From Pirellulales bacterium (GTDB lineage Bacteria; Planctomycetota; Planctomycetia; Pirellulales; JAEUIK01), in contig JAIESQ010000035.1 in NCBI GenBank assembly GCA_019745975.1, forward strand, positions 62,001 to 126,000: 64,000 bases of DNA. Reading direction: 5' to 3'. Each line of letters starts with the position of its first letter. The stretch's first letter is position 1. The notes under the pieces are model-generated. The model was not told the DNA's origin and made no database searches. It was given only the letters and a program-made list of their open reading frames with translations. Positions 26,149 to 36,714 of this stretch are shown here, in pieces. The translations under genes were made by a program, and so were the position numbers.

Positions 26149-29100
26149 CTACGGTTCGTCGGCGACCGCCACGTCGCGGCCGCGGATTTCGCGGAACTGG
26201 GGACTCTGCAAAATCGTCTCCACGGCCACCGAAAAACGGTAGTCGTGCGCGGCCAGCCGCGCTTGCATTTCGTCCAACAGCGGCTCGTCCGAAAGCTGGG
26301 TCTCGCGCCCCAGCGCGTAGCCCAGCAGCTTCTTGCAGGACTGTCGCAGCACCTCCGAGCGGCGCGTCTCGACCAGGTAGCCGCGCAACCCGGCGAGCCC
26401 GTCGATTTCCTGGCCGTCGGGCAGTGTCGTCTTGGTATCGACGGGCCGGTTGGCCAGGTCGACCGCGCGGTGCCGGCCGATGGCATCGTAACCTTCGAGC
26501 GCGAAGCCGAAGGGATCGATCTTCCGGTGACACGACGAGCACTTCGCGTCACTGGTGTGCCGCGCCACGAGCTGCCGCACCGTGAGGCCGTCGGTGGCGG
26601 TTTCATCCTCCGGCAAGATCGGCACGTTCTTCGGCGGCTTGGGCAGCTTCTCGCCCAGCACAACCTCGCAGATCCAATTGCCCCGCAAAATCGGGCTGGT
26701 CCGCGAAGCGCCCGATTGCTTGGCCAACGTCGTCGCGAGGGCCAAAATGCCGCCGCGGCCATGTTGCCGCACGCCATCCACGCGGCGCCACTCGGGGCCG
26801 GTGATATCTGCTATGCCGTAGAACTTCGCCAGCCGCTCGTTGACGAACGTATGGTCGGCGTCGAACAAGCCCAGCACCGAGGAATCGTGCTGAAATGCGT
26901 CGGTGAAGAACCGAATCGACTCCTCGTACATGTCGCCCCGCAGTTCGGCGAATTCGGGAAAGTGCCGCGCGCTCTTCTCATCCAGCGCATCGAATTCGTA
27001 GATGTGCAACCACTGGCAGGCAAACTCGGTCGCCAGCCGACGAATGCGCGCATCGCCAAGCATCCGCCTCGCTTGAGCCGCCAGCACGTCGGGCTGGTGG
27101 AGCGTTCCCGTGGCAGCCGCGGTGCGCAGCTCGTCGTCGGGCTGCGACGACCAGAGAAAGTAGCTCAACCGGCTCGCCAACTCCCAATCGCTGACGGGCC
27201 CCTGTTTGTCGCCGGCCGGCGCGTTTTCCAGCCGATACAAAAATGCCGGCGCGATTAACACCCGCGCCAGTGTGAAGCGAAACGCCTCGTCGTGCGGCAA
27301 CTCCTGCTCGCGCAGCCGGCGATACAGCCCGCGCAGCTCCTGCGCTTCGAAATCAGTCAGCGGGCGGCGATACGCCTGCGACGCGAAGGCGACCAAGGTG
27401 TCGACCTGCGACGGCTCGGCATCGATCATCCGCTGCCGGAAGGCGGCCGCGGCGGCGTTGATCGGCTCGCGCATCGGCTTGAACACGACGACCAAGTCGG
27501 GGCGATCCTGGGTCGCGAATTCGACGATTTGCTCGTAGGCGTTGACTTGCGCCAGGGCGGTCTGGCCGACGAAGTGCAACTCGTCCCACAAGCGTTCGAG
27601 CCGCCGCGTTTCGTCGTCGCTGAGCATCAGCTGCCGCAGCGGTTCGTCCTCGCGGTGAAACAGGGTCAGCGTCACGACCTCGTCGACCGGCACGATCTTC
27701 GTGTAGCAGAGCGCGATCGGGAACAGCTTGCGGAAATCTTCGAACGACTTCTCGAATCGCGCACGCGCCGGCGTGCCGTCGCCGACGACGATCGCAGTGG
27801 CCGGGCTCAGCGGCGTCGCCGTAGGCTTGCTCGTGAGCACCTGGAACTGAGCGCTGCCAGCAGCGCTATTCGCGCTGGCCAGCGTGCCCGTCGTGACGAA
27901 ATCGGTGCCGGCGGCCAATTCCGCCGGTAGCCGCACCTCGATCACCGACGGCGTCAACACCGCCAGGCTATCCGCGTCGAATTGCGATCCGTCGGGGAGC
28001 GTGCCGAACATGGCTGGATCGAGTCCGAAGGTGTTCTCGGTTGCAGCGGCATTCTGGGAATCGGCCTTGATGGCCGCGGCCACCAACGGCCATGAGCGGA
28101 CCAACAGTGGGCCACCGAGCGAAGTCAACTGTCGATAGAGCACCACATCGGGATGCGTCTGGGCGGCGTCGGCCGCCGGACCGTCGGCGAGCAATTGCTG
28201 CAGGGCCGCCGCAAGTTCTTGTTGATCTTTGGAATTGCTGGCTGCCTGCCAGCGGGCCAAGAGCGACCCGGCCGGCACCACGCCTCGCGCGTCGGCCACG
28301 TTCACCGGTTCGCTGCCGAAGTGCCAGACCCCTGCGTTGCCGAAGCGGTCCGCGTGCGGATTAGCGGCCAACACGTCGGGCGTGATGTCGCCAGTCAGGC
28401 TCCACTCTTTGGCGCCATCGCCGGCGCTTTTGAGCGTGAGCTTCACATCGGTCAAGTCGCAACCGTGGTTGCCATCGCGTGGGCCGACCAACAGCGCCAC
28501 CAGATCGCCGGCGCCGACAGCCAGCGATTCGATCGGCCCGATCGCCACGGGCGTGCCGCCATGCGAGATGCCGGCGGCCAACTGTTGCCGCGTGGCGCCG
28601 CGTCGCAGCTCGAGCAGCCAGGTCACTCCGTTGCCGCACTCGGGGTGCGCGTGCGTGACGGCCCCTTCGATGCGGAATGTGCCGGCCGTCGGGCATTTCC
28701 AACCGACCACCACGTTCAACGTCGGCGAGGGATGCACGCACACGCCGTGCGGCTGCATGTTGCCGGGCACGCGCACCGCATTGTCCGACGAGTTTGCGAC
28801 CAGGCTCGGTGTCTCGGCCGGCCCCCAACCGCGCACAAAGTCGTATCCGCCGACGCTCGTTTGTTTGTTGGTGAAGTGATCGAATCGGGCGACAGCGTCG
28901 CCGCCGATCCCCAAATAATCGAGCCAGGGGGCCAGCGAAGCTTCGTCCAGCCCATGCTTCGTGGCCAGCGCCGCGATATCGACTTTGTCGGTCGCTTGCA
29001 TCGCTTCGGCCGCCGCGCCGAGCGCTTTGGCCGTCGAAGCCAGCATCTGCGTGCGCCGCGCAGTCATCTCGCGGACAAAGTCGCGCACGTTGCGAAGCGG

Positions 29101-30402
29101 CAAATCGGGGCGACCGGCGGATACCAGCCGCGGCTGTTGCCAAACGACAGCTTCATCGGAGCTCGCGTCTCCCGCGTCACCGGCGACCAGGTAGAGCGAG
29201 ACTTCCTTCGCGCCGGGCGCCACTTCCAGCGGTACGCGAATCTCCTGACGACTGGTTAGCGGAACGACCGCCTGTTGCCACGACCTGGTCGTGCCATCCT
29301 GCTCGATGTGCTGGCCGATCGTGGTGAACCGCCACAGCGCCTGTTGCCAGCGATGGATCTCGGCGGCCAACTCCGCCGCCTGGTCAGACCCCGCCGCGCG
29401 CCAGCGCGTGCGCAATGCATCGAGCAGTACGGAGTTTTGACCTTCAGGCGCGTTGAGCGCCTCCCACAAGATGCCGAGGTACTTTGCGTTCAGTCCCTGC
29501 TCCTTGGCCACTGCGGCGATCGACTTCCCGCCCGAACGCAGCGCCTCGCGCTCGTCGAGCGTGACGGCCAGGTACTTTTCGACGGGCAAGCGTCCGCCGT
29601 CGTTGGTGTCGAAGACGATCCCCTGCAAGTTGACCTGCGACGCGCCGGCCGCGTCGGAATGCTGCCGATAGATCGCCCGAATCCGCGCCAGGATGTCGTC
29701 GGTCCAGTCGCGCCGCGTTGTCCACAGTGAGAAGCGGAACCCATCGGGCAGCAGCTCGGCGTGCTCAGCGATCGCTTTGCCGGCGTCGAGATACTTGGCC
29801 AGCAGCGCCGGCGACATCACCAGCGAGTTGCCGGTGTTGGTGAAGCCCTCGCCCGACGCGCTATCGGCCGGAAACTCCTTAGCCGGATCGAGCGGCACGC
29901 CGGTCAGATCGCGAATCGTGTAGGTGTACTCGGCGTTGCTCAGCCGCCTGAGCACCACCGGCCCGGGATCGCCCGCCTGCGAGCGCGCTTCGAGCTTCAG
30001 GTAGTCGCGCACCCACTGCTCGAGCGCCGCGCGCTGGTCGGTCGTCGGCATTTCGGCGCCCTCGGGGGGCATTTGCCCCGAGGCGAGCATCTCGAGCACC
30101 TTCTGCCACCGCTTCGGCTGCCGACGCACGTCGGCCAGCGACGCGAACGCATCGAGATTCAACTCGGCCTCGGCCAGATCGGGCCCATGACACTCGCGGC
30201 AGAATTTTTGCGCCAGCGGGCGGACCGTCTCCGCGTAGCGCTCGTCGATCTTGGCGAAGGACGCTGCCTGGTTGTCTGGTGCTGGAGCCTTATCCTGTGG
30301 TTCCGCGGCGTTCGTCGGCTGTCCGCCTAACGACAACACGACGGCCACAATGGCCACGAAGGCCACGCACAGACTTCGATGGATTCGCGCGCGCTGGAAC
30401 AT
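26149..30402 (-). CDS. DUF1592-type cytochrome-like secreted protein (DUF1587/1592/1588/1585)
   Basis: The 1417-residue product starts at ATG 30402 with a signal peptide (SLCVAFVAIVAVVLSLGG). The N-terminal planctomycete cytochrome C module has the haem motif CRECH, in KFCRECHGPDLAEAE. DUF1587 (RRLSNAEYTYTIRDLTG) follows, then a long carbohydrate-binding-like middle region (about 380-900). The DUF1592/DUF1588/DUF1585 C-terminal block includes CSSCHRKIDPFGFALEGYD, a second CxxCH. The family is secreted and co-occurs with DUF1552; redox processing of a polymer is the usual guess. It is unusually long for the family because of the middle insert. Confidence 0.93.
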   Translation of the reverse strand: MFQRARIHRSLCVAFVAIVAVVLSLGGQPTNAAEPQDKAPAPDNQAASFAKIDERYAETVRPLAQKFCRECHGPDLAEAELNLDAFASLADVRRQPKRWQKVLEMLASGQMPPEGAEMPTTDQRAALEQWVRDYLKLEARSQAGDPGPVVLRRLSNAEYTYTIRDLTGVPLDPAKEFPADSASGEGFTNTGNSLVMSPALLAKYLDAGKAIAEHAELLPDGFRFSLWTTRRDWTDDILARIRAIYRQHSDAAGASQVNLQGIVFDTNDGGRLPVEKYLAVTLDEREALRSGGKSIAAVAKEQGLNAKYLGILWEALNAPEGQNSVLLDALRTRWRAAGSDQAAELAAEIHRWQQALWRFTTIGQHIEQDGTTRSWQQAVVPLTSRQEIRVPLEVAPGAKEVSLYLVAGDAGDASSDEAVVWQQPRLVSAGRPDLPLRNVRDFVREMTARRTQMLASTAKALGAAAEAMQATDKVDIAALATKHGLDEASLAPWLDYLGIGGDAVARFDHFTNKQTSVGGYDFVRGWGPAETPSLVANSSDNAVRVPGNMQPHGVCVHPSPTLNVVVGWKCPTAGTFRIEGAVTHAHPECGNGVTWLLELRRGATRQQLAAGISHGGTPVAIGPIESLAVGAGDLVALLVGPRDGNHGCDLTDVKLTLKSAGDGAKEWSLTGDITPDVLAANPHADRFGNAGVWHFGSEPVNVADARGVVPAGSLLARWQAASNSKDQQELAAALQQLLADGPAADAAQTHPDVVLYRQLTSLGGPLLVRSWPLVAAAIKADSQNAAATENTFGLDPAMFGTLPDGSQFDADSLAVLTPSVIEVRLPAELAAGTDFVTTGTLASANSAAGSAQFQVLTSKPTATPLSPATAIVVGDGTPARARFEKSFEDFRKLFPIALCYTKIVPVDEVVTLTLFHREDEPLRQLMLSDDETRRLERLWDELHFVGQTALAQVNAYEQIVEFATQDRPDLVVVFKPMREPINAAAAAFRQRMIDAEPSQVDTLVAFASQAYRRPLTDFEAQELRGLYRRLREQELPHDEAFRFTLARVLIAPAFLYRLENAPAGDKQGPVSDWELASRLSYFLWSSQPDDELRTAAATGTLHQPDVLAAQARRMLGDARIRRLATEFACQWLHIYEFDALDEKSARHFPEFAELRGDMYEESIRFFTDAFQHDSSVLGLFDADHTFVNERLAKFYGIADITGPEWRRVDGVRQHGRGGILALATTLAKQSGASRTSPILRGNWICEVVLGEKLPKPPKNVPILPEDETATDGLTVRQLVARHTSDAKCSSCHRKIDPFGFALEGYDAIGRHRAVDLANRPVDTKTTLPDGQEIDGLAGLRGYLVETRRSEVLRQSCKKLLGYALGRETQLSDEPLLDEMQARLAAHDYRFSVAVETILQSPQFREIRGRDVAVADEP

Positions 30403-30646
30403 CGCCGTGCTGCTTTCTCTTTGCCGTGACCGTTGGGCCCGGGCAAAACAAGAATCGAAGGCGGGGGGCAAAGCCCGAGGTTGGCAGGATTTCAATCGCG
30501 CGCGATCACGTCGCCGTTGGGCCGAGTGGAATCGCGCCGCTATCGATCTTACAATCGAGCCAAGCCGGCCAGCAACCATCGAGCGGCCCGCTAGTGGGGG
30601 ATTTCGCGGTATTTGACAGACGTTCCTGTAGATTCGCGGGTTGTTG

Positions 30647-31450
30647 ATGCCGACTTCGCTATTTGATCTGACGAACAGGGTCGCGGTGATTTCCGGCGCC
30701 GCGCGCGGCATGGGGCGCGCCGCGTCCTTGGCTTTGGCCGAGCATGGCGCCGACCTGCTGTTGGTCGATCGAAATATCGAAGGGCTCGCGCAGACTGCCG
30801 GCGAGATCAAGGCACTGGGCCGCCGCGCGGTGACGCACGCTTGCGATGTCTCGCAACCGGCACAAATCCGCGAGCTGTTCGCGCTCGTCGACAGCGAGTT
30901 CGGCCGCGTTGATTTTTTGGGCAACATTGCCGGCGAAGGCATCCTCGCCCCGCCCGAAGAGATGCCGATCGAAACCTTGCAAACCGTGCTGCAGAATCTC
31001 GTCGTCGGGCGGTTCTGCATGTGCCAAGAGGCGGGCCGCCGCATGTTGGCCGCCGGCCGCGGCAGCATCGTCAACATCGGCTCGCTGGCCAGCATCACGG
31101 CGCTGGGGCGCGGTCACATCGCCTACAGCATGGCGATGGGCGCCGTCGCCCAGATGACGCGCGAGCTGAGCACCGAATGGGCCGGCGCCGGCGTGCGCGT
31201 GAACGCCATCCTGCCGGCGCAGGTCGTGAATCCCAATCTCGAAGAACGCATGGCCGCCGACCCCAGCCTGAAAGCGATGTGGCTCCGCGGCATCCCGCGC
31301 GGCCGCTTGGGGCACCCCGACGACATCCGCGGGCTGGCCGTGCTGCTGGCGTCCGACGCTTCGAACTGGATCACCGGCGCCTTGATCCCGATGGACGGCG
31401 GTAACCTCGCGCTCAACGGCGGCGCCACGCTCCGCCCACCAAAAAGCTGA
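30647..31450 (+). CDS. SDR family protein lacking the catalytic Lys
   Basis: The 267-residue protein has the SDR nucleotide-binding motif (VISGAARGMGRAASL), the VNIGSLAS Ser region and the C-terminal SNWITGALIPMDGG typical of 3-oxoacyl-reductase-like SDRs. The active-site YxxxK reads YSMAM, so the lysine that lowers the Tyr pKa is replaced by Met. The NNAG motif is GNIAG. It is probably not a normal dehydrogenase. It is the first gene of a run with the fused E1, E2 and AKR-like genes. The start is the ATG at 30647 after two TTG codons. Confidence 0.85.
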   Translation: MPTSLFDLTNRVAVISGAARGMGRAASLALAEHGADLLLVDRNIEGLAQTAGEIKALGRRAVTHACDVSQPAQIRELFALVDSEFGRVDFLGNIAGEGILAPPEEMPIETLQTVLQNLVVGRFCMCQEAGRRMLAAGRGSIVNIGSLASITALGRGHIAYSMAMGAVAQMTRELSTEWAGAGVRVNAILPAQVVNPNLEERMAADPSLKAMWLRGIPRGRLGHPDDIRGLAVLLASDASNWITGALIPMDGGNLALNGGATLRPPKS

Positions 31451-31499
31451 GCGCTCCATTAACCACCAATCCCGCTAGGGCTCTCCCCAACAATCGCGC

Positions 31500-33542
31500 A
31501 TGGCCACACAAATTCTCGATACCGATTGCCTGCTGTCGCTGTACCGCACCATGCAGGTGATCCGTCAGACCGAAGAGCAGCTCGTCCGATTGCACCAGCG
31601 CGGGCTGATCCACGGCGCGTGCCATACGTACGTTGGCGAGGAAGCGATCGCGGCGGGAGTGTGCGCCCACTTGCGCAGCGACGACGTGGTGTTCAGCACG
31701 CATCGCGGCCATGGGCACGCTTTGGCCAAGGGACTTGCCCCCGAGGCGCTGATCGCCGAACTGCTGGGGCGCGCGACGGGCTGCTCGCGCGGCCGCGGCG
31801 GCAGCATGCACCTTTTCTCGCCCGAGATTGGCCTGATGGGCACGAGCGGCATCGTCGGGCCGTGCATCTTGCAGGCGGCTGGCGCGGGCTACAGTTTTCG
31901 CCTGCTGCGGCGCGAAAACGTGGCGGTGGCCTTCTTCGGCGATGGCGCGGTCAATAACGGCGCCTTTCACGAAGGACTCAACCTGGCCAGCATCTGGAAG
32001 CTGCCGGTGCTGTTCGTCTGCGAGAACAACGAGTTCGCCACCGAAGTGCCGTTCAAGGAGGCCAGCGGCATCCCCGACGTGGGGCGCCGCGCCGCCAACT
32101 ATGGGCTGCACGGCGTGGAAGTCGACGGCAACGACGCCCTGGCCGTGTACGAAGCGGCCCGCGATGCGGTGGCCCGGGCCCGCGCCGGCGAAGGGGCCAC
32201 GCTCATCGAGTGCAAAACGTATCGCACCCGCCCTCACGCCGAAGGCATGGGGGACTACACCTATCGCACCCGCGAAGAAGTGGCCGCCTGGAAGGCCCGC
32301 TGCCCGATCGCCCGCTTGCGCGAAGAATCGGATCATGGCGAACTGACCGCCAGCTTCGCCGCGGTCGATGCGGAAGTCAGCGAGTTGGTAGCCGCCGCCA
32401 GCCGTGCCGCGGAAGCTGCCCCCTGGCCCGATCCGGCGACCGCGACCGCCCACGTTTATTGCGAACGCCCGCAGTCGTCGGGTGCCACTGCTGGCTTGTC
32501 CAGCAGTGCTAAGACAGGCGACCGACAAGGCGCATCAGCTACAGACAGCGCCCCTCCCCTCGGCACGCGCGAAATTACCTACGTCGAAGCCACGCACGAA
32601 GCGCTGGCCGAGGCCATGGAGCACGACCGGCGGATCTTCGTCTTGGGCGAAGGGATCGGCGTTCGCGGGGGCAACTTCCGCACCACGGCCGGGCTGTTCG
32701 AGCGCTTTGGCGCCGAGCGGCTGCGCGACACGCCGATCAGCGAGCGCGGCTTCACCGGGCTGGCCGGCGGCGCCGCGATGACCGGCACGCGCCCGATCGT
32801 CGATTTCATGTTCGTCGATTTCTTGAACGACGCCTTCGGCGAAGTGATCAACCAGATCGCCAAGATGCAGTACATGAGCAGCGGCCGCATCAAGATGCCG
32901 ATCCTGCTGCGCGGCTGCATCGGCGTCGGTCACTCGGCCGCCACACACCATTCAAGTTTGCTGCATTCGGTCTACAGCCATATTCCCGGTCTGCGCGTGG
33001 TGCTGGCGGCCACGCCTTACGACGCCAAAGGGCTGTTCGCGCGCGCGCTGCGCAGCGAAGACCCCGTGCTGTTTCTGGAACATCGCGAGCTGATGGCCGT
33101 CAAAGGCCCCGTGCCCGAGGGGTGGTACGAAATCGAATTTGGCCGGGCTGCCGTCGCTCGCGAAGGGACCGACGCCACGGTGGTGGCGCTCGCCCAAATG
33201 CGGCATCGCGCGCTGGCCGCCGCTGAGTCGCTGGCCGCCGAAGGCGTTTCGATCGAAGTCGTTGACCCGCGAACGGTGTCCCCCTTGGACATCGACACGA
33301 TTCTCGAGTCAGTCGCCAAAACGGGCCGGCTGCTGGTCGTCGACGAAGCGTATGGTCCGTGCAGCGTGGCGGCCGAAATCGCCGCGCGCGTGGCGGACGC
33401 AGGCTTCGACGAGCTCGACGCGCCGATTCGCCGCTTGCAAGGATCGTTTTGCCCCACGCCTTACAGCCCGCCGCTCGAGAAAGTAATGATCCCACAAATC
33501 GACGACATTCGCCGGGCGATCATCGAGCTTTTGGCCGAATAG
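31500..33542 (+). CDS. 2-oxoacid dehydrogenase E1, fused alpha and beta subunits
   Basis: A 680-residue fusion. The alpha part (1-300) has THRGHGHALAKG, GRGGSMHLF and the thiamine-diphosphate/Mg motif GDGAVNNGAFHEGLNLAS (from residue 147) ending in ENNEF. The beta part (from about 357) has EATHEALAEAMEHD, ERGFTGLAGGAAM and VDPRTVSPLD. It decarboxylates a 2-oxoacid and passes the acyl group to the lipoyl-E2 encoded 13 bp downstream. The linker (about 310-350) holds an in-frame palindromic element giving SGATAGLSSSA. Acetoin- or branched-chain-type substrates are possible. No E3 gene is nearby. Confidence 0.94.
   Translation: MATQILDTDCLLSLYRTMQVIRQTEEQLVRLHQRGLIHGACHTYVGEEAIAAGVCAHLRSDDVVFSTHRGHGHALAKGLAPEALIAELLGRATGCSRGRGGSMHLFSPEIGLMGTSGIVGPCILQAAGAGYSFRLLRRENVAVAFFGDGAVNNGAFHEGLNLASIWKLPVLFVCENNEFATEVPFKEASGIPDVGRRAANYGLHGVEVDGNDALAVYEAARDAVARARAGEGATLIECKTYRTRPHAEGMGDYTYRTREEVAAWKARCPIARLREESDHGELTASFAAVDAEVSELVAAASRAAEAAPWPDPATATAHVYCERPQSSGATAGLSSSAKTGDRQGASATDSAPPLGTREITYVEATHEALAEAMEHDRRIFVLGEGIGVRGGNFRTTAGLFERFGAERLRDTPISERGFTGLAGGAAMTGTRPIVDFMFVDFLNDAFGEVINQIAKMQYMSSGRIKMPILLRGCIGVGHSAATHHSSLLHSVYSHIPGLRVVLAATPYDAKGLFARALRSEDPVLFLEHRELMAVKGPVPEGWYEIEFGRAAVAREGTDATVVALAQMRHRALAAAESLAAEGVSIEVVDPRTVSPLDIDTILESVAKTGRLLVVDEAYGPCSVAAEIAARVADAGFDELDAPIRRLQGSFCPTPYSPPLEKVMIPQIDDIRRAIIELLAE
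32481..32508. repeat. in-frame single-hairpin palindromic element in E1 linker
   Basis: GGTG followed by CACTGCTGG and CCAGCAGTG with a 5-base loop, the left hairpin of the 134-bp element at 22124-22257. It lies at about residues 328-337 of the E1 fusion, exactly in the alpha/beta linker, and is translated as GATAGLSSSA. Confidence 0.88.
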
Positions 33543-33555
33543 AGAGTGCGCACCC

Positions 33556-34955
<1,400 letters not shown>

Positions 34956-34959
<4 letters not shown>

Positions 34960-35066
34960 GCCGGCCGCCGCTGGCGCCGTTTCTCGCACGCGGCGCGGAG
35001 TTGTTCGGCAAACCGGTCTGTCGCTTGGGGTCCAAGGACGTACAATTGAGGCGAGAAGCTAATTAG
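34956..35066 (+). pseudogene. 5' fragment of an aldo/keto-reductase-like gene
   Basis: Thirty-six codons from the ATG that overlaps the E2 stop. The first 25 residues (MSRPPLAPFLARGAEL followed by FGKPVCRLG) are the natural start of the AKR gene continued at 36765. After 35031 the frame runs into cassette sequence and stops. The 27-bp end (35005-35031) is repeated at 36765-36791 with four synonymous changes. Joining both parts with the 3' fragment at 39302-39349 would give a protein of about 286 residues. Confidence 0.8.
35005..35031 (+). repeat. left flank duplication of cassette 1
   Basis: Encodes FGKPVCRLG. It matches 36765-36791 at 23 of 27 bases, and all four differences are synonymous. 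It marks the 5' boundary of the inserted ATPase/TOPRIM cassette. Confidence 0.82.
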
Positions 35067-35080
35067 CGGAGGTGCTCGCG

Positions 35081-36190
35081 GTGATCAAGCGAATCTTCAT
35101 AGACAACTACAAGAGCCTGGTCAACTTCGAGTTGCCGCTACAGGAATTGACGCTCCTGCTTGGTCCCAACGGCGCCGGCAAGACATCCGTATTGGATGTG
35201 ATGTATGCTCTGCGGAAGCTCTTGAGCGGTGAAGGGAAGATCACTGACAAGGATGCGTTTTCGACGCAAACGCTAACACGCTGGCAAACACGACGTACTC
35301 AACTGATCGAAATCGATGTTAGCCTGCGCGACGACGAAATGCGATATCGGCTGGAAGTCGAACACGATCCCACAAATCGTCGAGCAAGGATCTCACTGGA
35401 GTCACTCGAAACAAACGCGCACCCCTTATTCCGTTTTGAATCCGGCGAAGTGCACTTGTTCCGCGATGATTACTCGACGGGTCCAAGCTTTGGGTCGGAT
35501 TGGAACGAATCAGCATTAGCACGCGTGCCGGCTCGCCCAGACAATACCAAGCTAACGCGATTTCTTGATTTCATGCGGAAGATTATTGTCTGCGGTCTGT
35601 ACCCAGCGAGTTTTGAAACAGAATCCTCAACTGAAGATTCTGTCTTGACCCGCGATGCCCACAATTTCTCGGCATGGTATCGCCATATCCTGTTGGAACG
35701 ACAGGAGCTTGTCCCAGACTTCACAAACGCACTGCGCGAAGTCATCGAAGGCTTCCGCGGAATTAATCTCGTGAAAGTCGGGCTAGACACACGCGCGCTG
35801 ATGGTGCTCTTCGATCAATTTGGTGAACGTTACGAACTTCGCTTCGATGAACTCTCCGACGGTCAGCGTGCCATCGTCGCATTGTATTCCCTTGTAAAAC
35901 TTGCCGCCGGGCAAGGCTACACACTATTTCTCGACGAACCGGATAACTACGTGGCCTTGTCGGAAATTCAGCCGTGGTTGAATGAGTTGTGGGAGACATG
36001 TGGTGACACCGTGCCACAAGCGCTGCTTTGTTCCCATCATCCCGAATTGATCGACTACCTCGGTGCGGAAAGCGGACTCGTGCTAAAACGCGAAAAGTCA
36101 GGTGTAACAACAGTTCATCCCTCGCGCGGCGTGGCTCAGGACGGAGGGCTGAAACTGTCAGAGATTCTCGCAAGAGGATGGGAGCAGTGA
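35081..36190 (+). CDS. AAA/ABC-type ATPase of OLD/RecF-like class
   Basis: The 369-residue protein starts at GTG 35081, eight bases after a GGAGG site. It has Walker A GPNGAGKT (28-35), the signature-like ELSDGQRAIVALYSL, Walker B TLFLDEPDNY and a His switch in LLCSHHPELIDYLG. This is the compact SMC/OLD-like ATPase seen in many defence systems. Its stop overlaps the start of a TOPRIM-like gene (GTGA). The gene is more AT-rich than its neighbours and lies in a cassette inserted in an AKR gene. Sensor/effector antiphage function is inferred from architecture only. Confidence 0.9.
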   Translation: MIKRIFIDNYKSLVNFELPLQELTLLLGPNGAGKTSVLDVMYALRKLLSGEGKITDKDAFSTQTLTRWQTRRTQLIEIDVSLRDDEMRYRLEVEHDPTNRRARISLESLETNAHPLFRFESGEVHLFRDDYSTGPSFGSDWNESALARVPARPDNTKLTRFLDFMRKIIVCGLYPASFETESSTEDSVLTRDAHNFSAWYRHILLERQELVPDFTNALREVIEGFRGINLVKVGLDTRALMVLFDQFGERYELRFDELSDGQRAIVALYSLVKLAAGQGYTLFLDEPDNYVALSEIQPWLNELWETCGDTVPQALLCSHHPELIDYLGAESGLVLKREKSGVTTVHPSRGVAQDGGLKLSEILARGWEQ

Positions 36191-36714
36191 GCCGCAATGT
36201 TCAGGTCGTCATTCTGTGCGAGGATCGACAACATGAGGCGTTCGCGCGGCGATTTCTCGATCGAATGGGTATCGGTGCTCGATTGCTGCGCGTCAGCAAA
36301 AGTCCGCAGGGCCGGGGGTCGGCCGAGCAGTTCGTGGGCGAACAGTTCGCCAAGGAGCTCGAATACTATCGAGCGCGCAGCCACCGAGTTGAGCAGGCAC
36401 TGGTTGTCAAAGTAGATGCGGATCGTTTCGATGTTGCGGAACGAGTTTCTCGAGTGGAAGGTCATTCCACGCGACGGGACGGAGAACGAGTTGCCATCTT
36501 CGTTCCGGCGCGCAACATTGAAACGTGGCTATCGTACCTCGACGGACAGTCTGTTGACGAGACCAACAGTTATCCACGCCTCCGCCGCGAGAGCGATTGC
36601 AGAAAGCACGTCGACGTGCTCATCGGTATGTGCCAACGCCAGCAACTTCGACAGCCGGCACCACCCTCTCTCGAAGCGGCATGTAAGGAATATCTAGCTC
36701 GGCTGATGCCGTGA
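36187..36714 (+). CDS. TOPRIM-like protein paired with the ATPase
   Basis: The 175-residue product starts at GTG 36187 in overlap with the ATPase stop. It shows TOPRIM-like acidic positions: Glu12 in VVILCEDRQHEAF and Asp77/Asp79 in ALVVKVDADRFDV. FVPARNIETWLSYLDG later resembles small TOPRIM/DUF4276-like proteins. ATPase plus TOPRIM pairs make nucleases in OLD, Gabija and PARIS-type defence. The fold assignment here is by motif only. Its last codons overlap the GTG start of the AKR gene, so expression of host gene and cassette is linked. Confidence 0.72.
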   Translation: MSRNVQVVILCEDRQHEAFARRFLDRMGIGARLLRVSKSPQGRGSAEQFVGEQFAKELEYYRARSHRVEQALVVKVDADRFDVAERVSRVEGHSTRRDGERVAIFVPARNIETWLSYLDGQSVDETNSYPRLRRESDCRKHVDVLIGMCQRQQLRQPAPPSLEAACKEYLARLMP

